Assembly: GCF_002993885.1 (NCBI RefSeq)
Contig: NZ_CM009578.1
Location: 809,251-873,250 of the forward strand
Length of the DNA stretch: 64,000 nucleotides
Direction of reading: 5' to 3'
Source: Sphingopyxis lindanitolerans
Lineage (GTDB): Bacteria > Pseudomonadota > Alphaproteobacteria > Sphingomonadales > Sphingomonadaceae
The translations under genes and the position numbers were made by a program. The notes beneath the pieces were generated by a model. That model saw nothing but the letters and a program-made list of their open reading frames with translations, had not been told where the DNA came from and made no database searches. Below, in pieces: positions 42,972 through 51,387 of the stretch. Positions within the stretch are counted from its first letter, which is position 1. Every line of letters begins with the position of its first letter.

Positions 42972-43802
42972 ATGTCGAACGGTGCATGGAGTTACGAGGG
43001 CAAGCGCGTCGCGATCGCCGGTTGCCATTCGGGCATGGGGCTGGTGGTGGCCGAAACGCTGGTCGAGCTGGGCGCCGAAGTGCATGGCGTCGATATCCGC
43101 CCCTGCCCCGCTGCCATCGCCTCATTCCACACCGTCGACCTGACCGACTGGCGGGCGATCGACGCGGCGGTCGCGGCGATCGGCGGCGAGATCGACGCGC
43201 TGTTCAACTGCGCGGGGCTGCCGCAGACCTTTCCCGCGCGCGACGTAGTCCGCGTCAATTTCATGGGGCTGCGCCACTGGACCGAGCAATGGCTGCCGCG
43301 GATGAAGGCGGGGAGCGCGGTGGCGACCATCTCGTCGCTCGCGGGCATGGGCTATCTCCAGAATATCCCGCAGTTGCGCGAAGTCATCGCGCTCGACAGC
43401 GAAGCCGCGCTGCTCGACTGGATCGACGCTCACCCGGCCGAAATCGCCGACGGCTACGGCTATTCCAAACAGCTTTTGAACGCCTGGACCCAGATCATGG
43501 CGGTCGAGTACGCACCCGCCGGAATCCGTTTCAACGCGACGATGCCGAGTCCGACCCAGACTCCGATGATTTCGGCGTTCGAGGAGGTCGCGGGCGCCGC
43601 CTTGCTCGACGCCTATTGCGCGCCGACCTTCCGGCGATCGACGGCGGCGGAGCAGGCGCTGCCGATGGTCTTTCTGAACAGCGATGCCGCCGCCTTCGTC
43701 AGCGGCGTGTGCCTTCCCGTCGACGGCGGCTTTCATGGGGGCGTGTTCAGCGGTTCGATCGACGTCGCGGCGCTGATGGCGAAGGCGATGGGGGGAAGCT
43801 GA
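42972..43802 (+). CDS. SDR resembling 3-alpha-hydroxysteroid dehydrogenase/carbonyl reductase
   Basis: A 276-residue SDR with a variant cofactor loop AGCHSGMG (no initial Thr), NCAGLPQ, VRVNFMG, the catalytic Ser in TISSLAG and a YGYSK Tyr/Lys pair. This combination (GC-x-x-GMG, NCAGL, a long loop before YxxxK) is typical of the 3-alpha-HSD/carbonyl reductase group exemplified by HsdA of Comamonas. The ATG at 42972 has a GGAGGGGAAG box. It is the last gene of the synthetase 3 operon. It may act on a cyclic alcohol or ketone; steroid specificity is not proven. Confidence 0.88.
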   Translation: MSNGAWSYEGKRVAIAGCHSGMGLVVAETLVELGAEVHGVDIRPCPAAIASFHTVDLTDWRAIDAAVAAIGGEIDALFNCAGLPQTFPARDVVRVNFMGLRHWTEQWLPRMKAGSAVATISSLAGMGYLQNIPQLREVIALDSEAALLDWIDAHPAEIADGYGYSKQLLNAWTQIMAVEYAPAGIRFNATMPSPTQTPMISAFEEVAGAALLDAYCAPTFRRSTAAEQALPMVFLNSDAAAFVSGVCLPVDGGFHGGVFSGSIDVAALMAKAMGGS

Positions 43803-43820
43803 GCTTCAACAACTTATCCG

Positions 43821-43907
43821 TGTGTCCCCGCGAAGGCGGGGACCCATCTCCTGCCGGCTCAAAATGGCGCCGACCGGTGATGGCCCCCCGCCTTCGCGGG
43901 GGCACAC
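43821..43907. repeat. REP-like inverted pair of GTGTCCCCGCGAAGGCGGGG
   Basis: GTGTCCCCGCGAAGGCGGGG starting at 43822 is followed about 40 nt later by its near reverse complement CCCCGCCTTCGCGGGGGCAC, each copy itself able to fold on CCCCGC/GCGGGG. A CTTTTTA run follows (43911). It lies between convergent genes and is of a type dispersed in sphingomonad genomes; a terminator function is likely. Confidence 0.65.
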
Positions 43908-43937
43908 TGCCTTTTTACTGGATGACTGAACCCAGCC

Positions 43938-45173
43938 CTAGGCGATCGCGCCGATCATCTTCAATTGCTCGATCCGGTCCCAGTCGATGCCGAATTCCAT
44001 CAGCACCAATTCGGTATGTTCCGACGCCTGCGGCGCGCGGGTGGTGGTGACGCCCGCATGGTCGAATTGCACCGGATTAGCGACCAGCCGGATCGGTGCG
44101 CCGCCATCGGCGCTTTCGACCTCGAAGATCAGGTCGTTGGCGAGCACCTGCTCGTCCGACGCGACGTCGTAGACGGTCTGATAGGGCGACCATTGCCCCT
44201 TCAGAGTCTTGAGCCTGCCGATCCAATAGTCGAAACTCTCGCGCCGGAACGCGGCCTTCACCGCTTCATAGGCGGCGCGCGCGTTTTCAGGCTGCATCAG
44301 CGCCTGATCGGTCGCGAAGCGCGGGTCCGACGCCAGGTCGGCGATACCGAGATGCTCGAACGTATCGCCGATATAGGGGCCGGGCTTGAGAATGGTGAGG
44401 TTGATGTGGCCGCCGTCGGCGGTCTCGAACAGACCGACCAGCGGATTCGATCCGACGCTGCTCGTGCCCGGCATCGCGGCGGCGAACGGGTCGCGATCGA
44501 GCTCCATCGCCACATCGATGCTGCACGCGGTCGCCCAGATTCCCGACGACAGCAGCGAAACATCGACCTCGGTCGCCTGGCCGGTGCGTTCGCGGTGGAA
44601 CAGCGCCGCGGCGATGCCGCCCGCCAGGTTCATGCCGCCGATCGTGTCGCCATAGGCGGGGCCAGGCTGGAGCAAAGGTCCGCCGATTTCCTTTGGCGCG
44701 ACGAGCTTCGCCGAGCCGCCGCGCGCCCAGAAAGCGGTCGAATCGAACCCGCCCTTTTCGCGCTCGGGCCCCTTGTCGCCGAATGCCGAGCCGCGCGCAT
44801 AGATGATGTCGGGATTGGCGGCGCGGATATGCTCGATATCGATCTTCAGCTTCTGCCGTTGCTGCGGCAGATAGTTGGTCAGAAACACATCGCAGGATTT
44901 CGCGAGTTCATAGATCAGCGCCTGCCCCTCGGGGGTCGACACATCGACGCCGACCGAGCGCTTCCCCCGGTTGGGATGCTGCATCAGGCTCGACCGGTCG
45001 GGATTGACCGCGAGGCGCTGCAGCATCTGGATTCCGCGCTGGGCATCGCCGCGCACCGGATGCTCGATCTTGATGACCTCGGCGCCCCAGTCGGCAAGCA
45101 CCCCGCCCGCCATCGGTACAAAGGTGAACTGCGCCACCTCCAAAATCCGCACGCCTTCCATCACTCTGGTCAA
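43938..45173 (-). CDS. CaiB/BaiF-type (class III) CoA transferase
   Basis: A 411-residue class III CoA transferase that should move CoA between acyl-CoA and a free acid via an aspartyl intermediate. It has [37 protein letters not shown], and the catalytic Asp176 in [10 protein letters not shown]. The best start is TTG 45173, 5 nt after GGGAGGCG; an ATG five codons later has no box. It is the last gene of an operon with the second acyl-CoA dehydrogenase pair (49-nt gap), so it may supply the substrate for that enzyme. Confidence 0.9.
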   Translation of the reverse strand: MTRVMEGVRILEVAQFTFVPMAGGVLADWGAEVIKIEHPVRGDAQRGIQMLQRLAVNPDRSSLMQHPNRGKRSVGVDVSTPEGQALIYELAKSCDVFLTNYLPQQRQKLKIDIEHIRAANPDIIYARGSAFGDKGPEREKGGFDSTAFWARGGSAKLVAPKEIGGPLLQPGPAYGDTIGGMNLAGGIAAALFHRERTGQATEVDVSLLSSGIWATACSIDVAMELDRDPFAAAMPGTSSVGSNPLVGLFETADGGHINLTILKPGPYIGDTFEHLGIADLASDPRFATDQALMQPENARAAYEAVKAAFRRESFDYWIGRLKTLKGQWSPYQTVYDVASDEQVLANDLIFEVESADGGAPIRLVANPVQFDHAGVTTTRAPQASEHTELVLMEFGIDWDRIEQLKMIGAIA

Positions 45174-45222
45174 GATCGCCTCCCTTGGCCGCATCGGCGG
45201 CCCTTGTTTTCCATATCGCGGT

Positions 45223-46428
45223 TCAAACGAGCTGATCGAACGGGATATCCTTGTCGGCGCGCACCTCGCCCGGCATGCCAAGGACGCGTTCGGCAATCTG
45301 GTTGCGCAGCACCTCGTCGGCGCCGCCGGCGATCCGCATCACCGACGACCAGATATAATCATAGTGCAGGGCCGCGGTCTCCGGGTCGTTTCCGGACGAC
45401 GCGATCGCGCCATAGCCGCGCCATTCCATCGCCAGACCGAGCGCCTGTTGCTGCCGGGTCGCATAGGCGAGCTTGATCATGCCCGCGAGCGCACCCGGAT
45501 TTTCGCCGCGCGACACCATGGTGCGCAGCCGCGCCTCCAGATATTTGGCGCCGCGCTCCTCGGCCAGCGCCTGCGCGAAGGCCAGTTGCGCCGCCTCATT
45601 GGCCAGCGTGTCGGGGCCGGAGGTCGCCGCGACATAGTCGATCAGCGGTTCGATCCGCCCCTTGCTGCCGCTGCCCGACCCGAGCCGCTCGCCCATCAGC
45701 ACCGTCATGCAGCACGCCCAGCCTTCGCCCTCGGCACCGATGCGGTTCGCGTCGGGGATGCGGAGATCGACGAGGAAGGTTTCGTTGAAGTCGGACGCGC
45801 CCGAGATCTGGCGGATCGGGCGCACGTCGATACCGGGCGACGCCATGTCGATGACGAAGAAGGTCAGCCCCTTGTGCTTGGGCAGCCTGGGGTCGGTGCG
45901 GACGACCAAAATGCCCCAGTCGGCCTCGTGCGCCCAGCTCGACCATAGTTTCTGGCCATTGACGACCCAATCATCGCCGTCGCGGACCGCCTTGGTGCGC
46001 AGGTTGGCGAGGTCGGACCCCGCCGAAGGCTCCGAAAACAGCTGACACCAGACAATCTCGCCCTTCAGCGTCGCCTCGACGAAGCGCGCGCGCTGTTCAT
46101 CATTGCCGTGGCGGCCGATCACCGGGATCGCCATGCCCAGCCCGATCGCGGTATAGGCGCCGCGCGGCACCGCATAGCGCGCCTCTTCCTCGGCAAAGAT
46201 CACGCCTTCGATCGCCGTCCCGCCCTGCCCGCCGAGCGCGCGCGGCAGAGTGATCCCCGCATAGCCGCCGTCATACAGCGCGCGCTGCCATGCGCGGCCG
46301 CGTGCGACCTGCTCCTTGTCACTGAGCGCCACGCCTTCGGCCAGCGCATGCGCGGGCGCATGGGCGGCGAGCCAGTCGCGCACCCGCGCGCGATAGGCGG
46401 CTTCTTCGGGGGAATCGTTGAAATCCAT
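45223..46428 (-). CDS. acyl-CoA dehydrogenase, large-type subunit (pair B)
   Basis: A 401-residue acyl-CoA dehydrogenase closely parallel to the pair A protein at 9653. It has [38 protein letters not shown] and the C-terminal [20 protein letters not shown]. Again the YEGT Glu site is replaced (AGGA). The ATG at 46428 follows AGGGG. It overlaps the stop of the upstream partner gene by 1 nt (TGATG), so the two subunits are translationally coupled. Confidence 0.9.
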   Translation of the reverse strand: MDFNDSPEEAAYRARVRDWLAAHAPAHALAEGVALSDKEQVARGRAWQRALYDGGYAGITLPRALGGQGGTAIEGVIFAEEEARYAVPRGAYTAIGLGMAIPVIGRHGNDEQRARFVEATLKGEIVWCQLFSEPSAGSDLANLRTKAVRDGDDWVVNGQKLWSSWAHEADWGILVVRTDPRLPKHKGLTFFVIDMASPGIDVRPIRQISGASDFNETFLVDLRIPDANRIGAEGEGWACCMTVLMGERLGSGSGSKGRIEPLIDYVAATSGPDTLANEAAQLAFAQALAEERGAKYLEARLRTMVSRGENPGALAGMIKLAYATRQQQALGLAMEWRGYGAIASSGNDPETAALHYDYIWSSVMRIAGGADEVLRNQIAERVLGMPGEVRADKDIPFDQLV

Positions 46429-47540
46429 CAGGCAACCCCTGGCTGCGGCGCGGCGCGGTGGGCGATCAGGCGCGCCGCCCAATAAGGCCGTTGCCCAAGG
46501 ATCAGCGCATGCAGCCGCTCGCGGCGATAATAGAAATGGCAATTGCCCTCGAACGTATAGCCGATGCCGCCATGGACCTGGAGATTCTCGCGCGCCGCCC
46601 TTTCGAACGCGCCGATCGCGGTCAGGCGGGCGCAGGCGGCGGCGGCGGGCAGTTCGGCGGGCGCATTATCCGCGGCCCAGGCGCCGAACCAGGCGTTGGA
46701 GCGCGCCAGTTCGACCTGGACCGCGATGTCGGCAAGCTTGTGCTTGATCGCCTGATAGCTGGCGAGCGGGCGCCCGAAGATCCGGCGCTCGGCCGCATAG
46801 GCGAGCGCCATGTCGAGACAGGCCTGCGCGCCGCCGACCGCCTCGAACGCCGCGACGATCGCGGCGCGGTCGAACAGCCGCGCGAGCGCGCCCGGCGACG
46901 CCGACCCGGCCAGCCGTTCGGCCGGCGCATCATGAAAATCGATCCGATAGTGCGGGCGGAGCTGGTCGAAGCTTTCGAGGCGCTCGCGTTCGACGCCCCT
47001 CGCTGCCGGATCGACCGCGACGATCACGCACGCGCCCGCTTCGTCGCACGCCGTGACCAGCAACAGCGACGCGACACCGGCGTCGGCGACGGGGATTTTG
47101 GTTCCCGACAGGCGCCCGTCGGCATAGCGCAGCGCCGGCTGCGTAAAGCCCGCCCTCTCCTCGGAATAGGCCAATGCGGCGACGCATGTTCCCGCGGCGA
47201 TACCGGGCAGCCAGCGCGCGCGCTGGTCGGCGTCGCCCATCGCGGCGATGGCATCGGCGGCAAGGACGATCGACGACAGGAACGGAACGGCGGCATTCGC
47301 ACGCCCGATCTCTTCGGCGATGATACCAAGGTCGAGGGCGCCCAGGCCCAGGCCGCCGTCGGCTTCGGGAATCGCGGCGCCGAGGAAGCCGACCTGCGCC
47401 AATTGACGCCACAGCGGCTCGTCCCACTCGTCCCCCGCCCCGATCAGCGCGCGCAGGCGGTCGGGCGTCGAGCGTTCGGAAAACAGGCTGCGGGCCTGCT
47501 CGGCGAGCATGCGCTGCTCATCCGATAATTCGAAATTCAT
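46428..47540 (-). CDS. acyl-CoA dehydrogenase, second subunit (pair B)
   Basis: A 370-residue acyl-CoA dehydrogenase family protein parallel to the pair A protein at 10897. It begins MNFELSDEQRMLAEQARSLF and contains RRIFGRPLASYQAIKHKLAD and GGIGYTFEGNCHFYYRRER, whose Glu is the candidate base. It is the first gene of the pair B / CoA transferase operon, divergent from acyl-CoA synthetase 4. The 203-nt divergent region holds repeated CCCAACATAG sequences. Confidence 0.9.
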   Translation of the reverse strand: MNFELSDEQRMLAEQARSLFSERSTPDRLRALIGAGDEWDEPLWRQLAQVGFLGAAIPEADGGLGLGALDLGIIAEEIGRANAAVPFLSSIVLAADAIAAMGDADQRARWLPGIAAGTCVAALAYSEERAGFTQPALRYADGRLSGTKIPVADAGVASLLLVTACDEAGACVIVAVDPAARGVERERLESFDQLRPHYRIDFHDAPAERLAGSASPGALARLFDRAAIVAAFEAVGGAQACLDMALAYAAERRIFGRPLASYQAIKHKLADIAVQVELARSNAWFGAWAADNAPAELPAAAACARLTAIGAFERAARENLQVHGGIGYTFEGNCHFYYRRERLHALILGQRPYWAARLIAHRAAPQPGVA

Positions 47541-47565
47541 CCAAGCCTCTCAACGCCGGGCTTTG

Positions 47566-47575
47566 CCCAACATAG
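47566..47575 (+). promoter_or_regulatory. CCCAACATAG half-site
   Basis: A direct copy of the palindrome arm at 47637-47646, located 26 nt upstream of the acyl-CoA dehydrogenase pair B start, where it could control the leftward promoter. Confidence 0.5.
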
Positions 47576-47636
47576 GTAACCACGATAGATATCTCAATTT
47601 GCCCTTTCGCATCGCCCTCGTCAAGAGCGCGCGGTA

Positions 47637-47669
47637 CCCAACATAGCATAATAAGTATACTATGTTGGG
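47637..47669. promoter_or_regulatory. CCCAACATAG-N13-CTATGTTGGG palindrome
   Basis: Perfect 10-bp arms separated by 13 AT-rich bases, 75 nt upstream of acyl-CoA synthetase 4. Inside the right half, AGTATACTATGT matches the other ACATAG-type dyads. The TetR gene at 49439 is in the operon controlled from here, making it the most likely binder. Confidence 0.75.
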
Positions 47670-47743
47670 ATTGCACATCGGCGACAGGGAGCGCTAGAGA
47701 GGTGCCGGTCCGCCGCCGGTTCGGCAAGAGGAAAAGGGAAACG

Positions 47744-49372
47744 ATGATCGTGACGCAAGAGGATGCCATCGCGGCGCGGGATATTCCCGCCGACCTGCTC
47801 GCGACCTGGAGCGCGGAAGGCTTTCATCACGCCCGGTCGCTCGCCGAGACGATGGCGCGCGCGGCGCACGACCATGGCGACGCCGAGTTTCACGTCCTCG
47901 CCGAACACCGCCCGACCATCGACAGCCTCGCCGCGATCCATCGCGCCGGGTTGAAGCTCGCGGGATCGCTCGAACGGCTCGGGGTCGCGCGCGGCGACGT
48001 CATCGCGATGCAGATGTCGAACTGTGCCGAGAATGCGATCATCTTTCAGGCCGCGGCGGCGCTCGGTTGCCCGATTCTGCCGATCGTCCATATCCTCGGC
48101 CCCGCCGAACTCTCCTTCATCCTCAACGACAGCGGCGCGCGCATCTTCTTCACCCCCGATCATTGGAAGGCCATCGACTTTCTCGACCGCGTCCGCCGCA
48201 TCGATCCGCGTCCCCCCGCGATGCAGCATATCGTCGTCGGCGACACTGCGCCGCCGGGGTCGCTGCTGTGGCGCAACCTTCCGTCCGGGCCGCTGACGCC
48301 GCGATCGGTCGCTGCCGACGAAACCGCGCTGCTGCTCTATACGTCGGGGACGACGGGCCGGCCGAAGGGCGTGTGCCACAGCGCGCGCACGATTCACGGC
48401 GAGCTTGCCGCGCAATCGCGCCACCGGGCAGAGGGCGGCACCTGGCTGGGTCCGTGGCCTTCGGGGCATATTGCGGGCACGCTCAGTATTCTCGGCCATG
48501 CCCTGCTTGGCCGGACGACGGTCGTGATGGAAAGCTGGGACGCAGCGGTCGCGGCCGAGCAGATCGAGCGGCATGCGATCGAACAGACCTCGGGCACGCC
48601 CTTCCACCTGTCGGGCCTGCTCGAAGCCGCCACGCGCGACGGCCGGTCGCTCGCGAGCCTGCGCCAATATGTCATCGGCGCGACCACGGTGCCCGCGACA
48701 TTGGTCGCGCAGGCCGAAGCGGCCGGCATCCGCTGTTGCCGCTGCTATGGATCGACCGAAATGCCCTCGATCACCCAGTGCGAACCCGAAGACCCGCTCG
48801 AACGCCGCCTGACCACCGACGGTCGGCCCACCCCCGGCGCCGAGGTTCGCATCGTTGACGATGGCGGCCGCGACGTGCCGACCGGCACCGCCGGGGAAGT
48901 CGCCGTCCGCGGACCCGAACGCTTTACCGGCTATCTGCGGGTCGAGGACAATGACGACGCGTTCCTGCCGGGCGGCTGGTTCCTGACCGGCGATATCGGC
49001 GTGCTCGACGGCGAAAATTATCTCGCCATCACCGATCGCAAGAAGGACATCATCATCCGCGGCGGCGAAAATATCGCCTCGCGCGAAGTCGAGGATCTGC
49101 TGCTCGCCGTCGACGGCATCGCCGAAGTCGCGGTGGTGGGCTGGCCCGACCCCCGCCTCGGCGAAAAAATCTGCGCCGTGATCGTCGCCAGGGATGGGGC
49201 CACACCGCCGAGCATCGCGACCATCGCCGCCGCCTTTCAGAAGATCGGCATCGCACGGCAGAAGACACCCGAGCATGTCGTCCTCGTCGAGGCGCTTCCC
49301 CGCAATGCGTCGGGCAAAGTGCTGAAAGCCGAGTTGCGGCGGTCGCTCCGCGGCGACGGGCCGCTTGCGTGA
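47744..49372 (+). CDS. acyl-CoA synthetase (AMP-binding) 4
   Basis: A 542-residue adenylate-forming ligase. It has LLYTSGTTGRPKGVCHS (P-loop), YGSTEMPSIT, TGDIGVLDGENYLAITDRKK followed by IIIRGGENIASREVE, and the C-terminal Lys in NASGKVLKAEL. The sequence resembles cyclohexanecarboxylate/medium-chain type ligases by its YGSTE and GTPFHL segments. The ATG follows AAGGGAAACG. The downstream TetR gene (66-nt gap) probably shares its transcript. Confidence 0.92.
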   Translation: MIVTQEDAIAARDIPADLLATWSAEGFHHARSLAETMARAAHDHGDAEFHVLAEHRPTIDSLAAIHRAGLKLAGSLERLGVARGDVIAMQMSNCAENAIIFQAAAALGCPILPIVHILGPAELSFILNDSGARIFFTPDHWKAIDFLDRVRRIDPRPPAMQHIVVGDTAPPGSLLWRNLPSGPLTPRSVAADETALLLYTSGTTGRPKGVCHSARTIHGELAAQSRHRAEGGTWLGPWPSGHIAGTLSILGHALLGRTTVVMESWDAAVAAEQIERHAIEQTSGTPFHLSGLLEAATRDGRSLASLRQYVIGATTVPATLVAQAEAAGIRCCRCYGSTEMPSITQCEPEDPLERRLTTDGRPTPGAEVRIVDDGGRDVPTGTAGEVAVRGPERFTGYLRVEDNDDAFLPGGWFLTGDIGVLDGENYLAITDRKKDIIIRGGENIASREVEDLLLAVDGIAEVAVVGWPDPRLGEKICAVIVARDGATPPSIATIAAAFQKIGIARQKTPEHVVLVEALPRNASGKVLKAELRRSLRGDGPLA

Positions 49373-49438
49373 ACGTGCGCGTCGTCTACACCCGCAAGAC
49401 GGCACGGCGGCCCGCCAAGCCGATCGCAAGGATGAAGG

Positions 49439-50020
49439 ATGACGTCGGTTACGGAGAAGGCTTTCGATCGACGCCAGCGGCGGACGCGGGCGGCGCTTCA
49501 TGGCGCGCTCGACCGATTGATCGACCGCCTGCCCTTTTCCAAATTGAGCATCAGCCAGATCAGCGACGAAGCCGATGTCGGGCGCCCCACTTTCTATCGC
49601 CACTTTGCGGACGTCAACGCGTTGCTGATCGATCGCTTGCGCGGCGATCTTGAGGAGCAGGCCGAACTGGCGCGGTCGCTGAAGGCGACCAATGCTTCGC
49701 CCCGCGTCCTGCTGACCGAAGTCACGGCCTTTGCCTGCCGCCGCATCGCGACGCATCCGGCCCTCTATCGCGCGCTGCTCGACGGTTCCGCCGGCGCCAA
49801 TGGCGTCGCGCTGTTTCGCGATCAGATCGCGCATATCGTCGCCCTCCTGCCGACACGGAACGAAGCACAGGACCCGCATCGCTCCGCCCTTGCGGTGGGT
49901 GCCGTCGCGGGCGCCGTCGCCGGCTTTCTCCTCGCGTGGATCGAGGACGGCCTCGAACCGGACATCGGCGAGGCCGCCGCGTTGCTGGTGACCATGACCG
50001 AGCCGTTGATGGTCGCCTAG
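49439..50020 (+). CDS. TetR-family regulator
   Basis: A 193-residue TetR-type regulator. It has the N-terminal HTH ISDEADVGRPTFYRHFADV (about residues 43-61) and a helical C-terminal ligand domain with a hydrophobic VGAVAGAVAGFLLAWI helix. It lies behind acyl-CoA synthetase 4, so autoregulation through the palindrome at 47637 is likely. The ATG at 49439 has an AAGG box. Its TAG stop is part of a TAGGGTCAGG element. Confidence 0.88.
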   Translation: MTSVTEKAFDRRQRRTRAALHGALDRLIDRLPFSKLSISQISDEADVGRPTFYRHFADVNALLIDRLRGDLEEQAELARSLKATNASPRVLLTEVTAFACRRIATHPALYRALLDGSAGANGVALFRDQIAHIVALLPTRNEAQDPHRSALAVGAVAGAVAGFLLAWIEDGLEPDIGEAAALLVTMTEPLMVA

Positions 50021-50034
50021 GGTCAGGATCCTAG
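50018..50034 (+). repeat. TAGGGTCAGGATCCTAG element overlapping a stop codon
   Basis: The TAG stop of the TetR gene opens this short imperfect palindrome; related elements sit on the TAG stops at 3777-3779 (minus) and 13944-13946. Confidence 0.5.
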
Positions 50035-50090
50035 ATCCGCCCACGGCAAAACCCGATTGACCCTGCAACGAAACTCCGGAACATCCGTAA

Positions 50091-51275
50091 ATGAAACAAA
50101 TGTCTCATAACGGAGCCGGCCAGATGCAGTGTCCCGACAATCCGCCGATTTTCGGCGACCTCGACCGTTGGCGAGGCATCGGCGATCCGCTGGCCGACGC
50201 CGTCATTGACGAACTCGCGGCGCACGACGCGACTGCCCGTCAAAATCTGGAAACGGGAATTGCCGCGGGTCTGCCCGCGGTTGCGGCACCGCTGCCCGCT
50301 CTGCGCGCTTTTCTGGAAGGCTGCGAGACGGCGGCCAGCGCGGAGACGGCCGCCATGCGCCGTGGGTCGGAGGCCTATCTGTCGATCGGCGCAACGTGGA
50401 TCGCCCTGTCGCTGGGGCCGGGGTCGCTGACCCATACCTACAGCGCGCCCTCGATCGCGCGGGTGCTGGCGGACACCGGCAATCTGACGCGGATGGCCGA
50501 ACGCAGGCTGCTCGAAACCGGCAAGTGGAACACCGCCTCGGTCGTTCCGGGGGCGCTCCTCGTCGGCGCGCCCGGCTATGTGCATAATCTTCAGGTTCGG
50601 CTGTTGCACGCCCGCGTGCGGCACGCCCTGCTTCGGCGTGGCTGGGACGGCGCCATGGGCGTCCCGATCAACCAGCTTGAGCTGGCCCGGACCTGGCTCG
50701 ATTTCACCTTCGTGCCCTTTTCGGCGCTCGACCGCCTGGGGATCGGGTTCACCGAGGACGAGCTTCGCGATCTTTATGCGCTGTGGTACCGAATTGCCGC
50801 GCTGCTGGGCGTCGCGCCCGAACTCTATCAGCCGGTCGTCGACCAGCTTTCGGGGGCTAGGCTGTTGGCTGCCATCGATGCCCAGGCGCCGCCGCCCGAC
50901 GATCATTCGCGGCGGCTGACCACGGCGATGCTTGATGCGGTCGCGACGCTGCTCGCGCCGCGGCTTCGCGTCGGGCGCACGCTGTCGCTGGCGCTGGCGC
51001 GCGCGATCCTGCGCCGGCTCCACGGCGACACCCTTGCCGACCAGCTTGGGGTTCCCCGGACGCCGGTCGCACTGGCGCTGCCGGCGATCGTCGTGATCAA
51101 CCGGCTCGCGCGGCGGCGCCTGCACCGCTCACCCGAACAGCGCAGGCGCGCGGTCGCGCAAACGCAGGCCGCCTTCGCCGAAGCCGATCGCGATTTTGTT
51201 GGTCGGACGACTTACGAACAGACCCTGAAGGAACCGGTGAAGACCGAACCGCCACGGACGGTGGCGCCGCTATAG
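50091..51275 (+). CDS. DUF2236 (MpaB/Lcp-like) putative haem oxygenase
   Basis: A 394-residue, strongly helical protein of the DUF2236 superfamily, which includes latex-clearing protein and the fungal prenyl-chain-cleaving oxygenase MpaB. The core has SIARVLADTGNLTRMAERRL, a TGKWNTASV segment, GYVHNLQVRLLHARVRHALL with candidate haem-ligand and distal His/Arg, and GVPINQLELARTWLDF. Members use haem b to oxidise hydrophobic chains. No signal peptide is seen. It is monocistronic, 70 nt after the TetR gene and convergent with TonB receptor 3. It may act on an isoprenoid side chain (inference). The start is weakly supported; M4 is an alternative. Confidence 0.78.
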   Translation: MKQMSHNGAGQMQCPDNPPIFGDLDRWRGIGDPLADAVIDELAAHDATARQNLETGIAAGLPAVAAPLPALRAFLEGCETAASAETAAMRRGSEAYLSIGATWIALSLGPGSLTHTYSAPSIARVLADTGNLTRMAERRLLETGKWNTASVVPGALLVGAPGYVHNLQVRLLHARVRHALLRRGWDGAMGVPINQLELARTWLDFTFVPFSALDRLGIGFTEDELRDLYALWYRIAALLGVAPELYQPVVDQLSGARLLAAIDAQAPPPDDHSRRLTTAMLDAVATLLAPRLRVGRTLSLALARAILRRLHGDTLADQLGVPRTPVALALPAIVVINRLARRRLHRSPEQRRRAVAQTQAAFAEADRDFVGRTTYEQTLKEPVKTEPPRTVAPL

Positions 51276-51309
51276 CGCACGCCAATAGCGTCGCTGTATC
51301 CGGGCAAAA

Positions 51310-51359
51310 GCGGTAGCCGTTCGAGACTGGGGCAAGGCCCTGCCCCGAACGGCTACCGC
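51310..51359. terminator. bidirectional hairpin between convergent genes
   Basis: The stem GCGGTAGCCGTTCG (51310-51323) pairs perfectly with 51346-51359, and an inner GGGGCA/TGCCCC can also pair. It lies between the stops of the DUF2236 gene and TonB receptor 3. There is no clear T-run, so it may be only mRNA-stabilising. Confidence 0.6.
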
Positions 51360-51387
51360 CTCTCTCGCGCCGCGGCGCTGCGAGGGG

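Noticed and set aside
47518..47769. 83-residue minus-strand ORF between the acyl-CoA dehydrogenase pair and synthetase 4
   Set aside because: It covers the palindromic operator region and overlaps both flanking genes; no domain or box.
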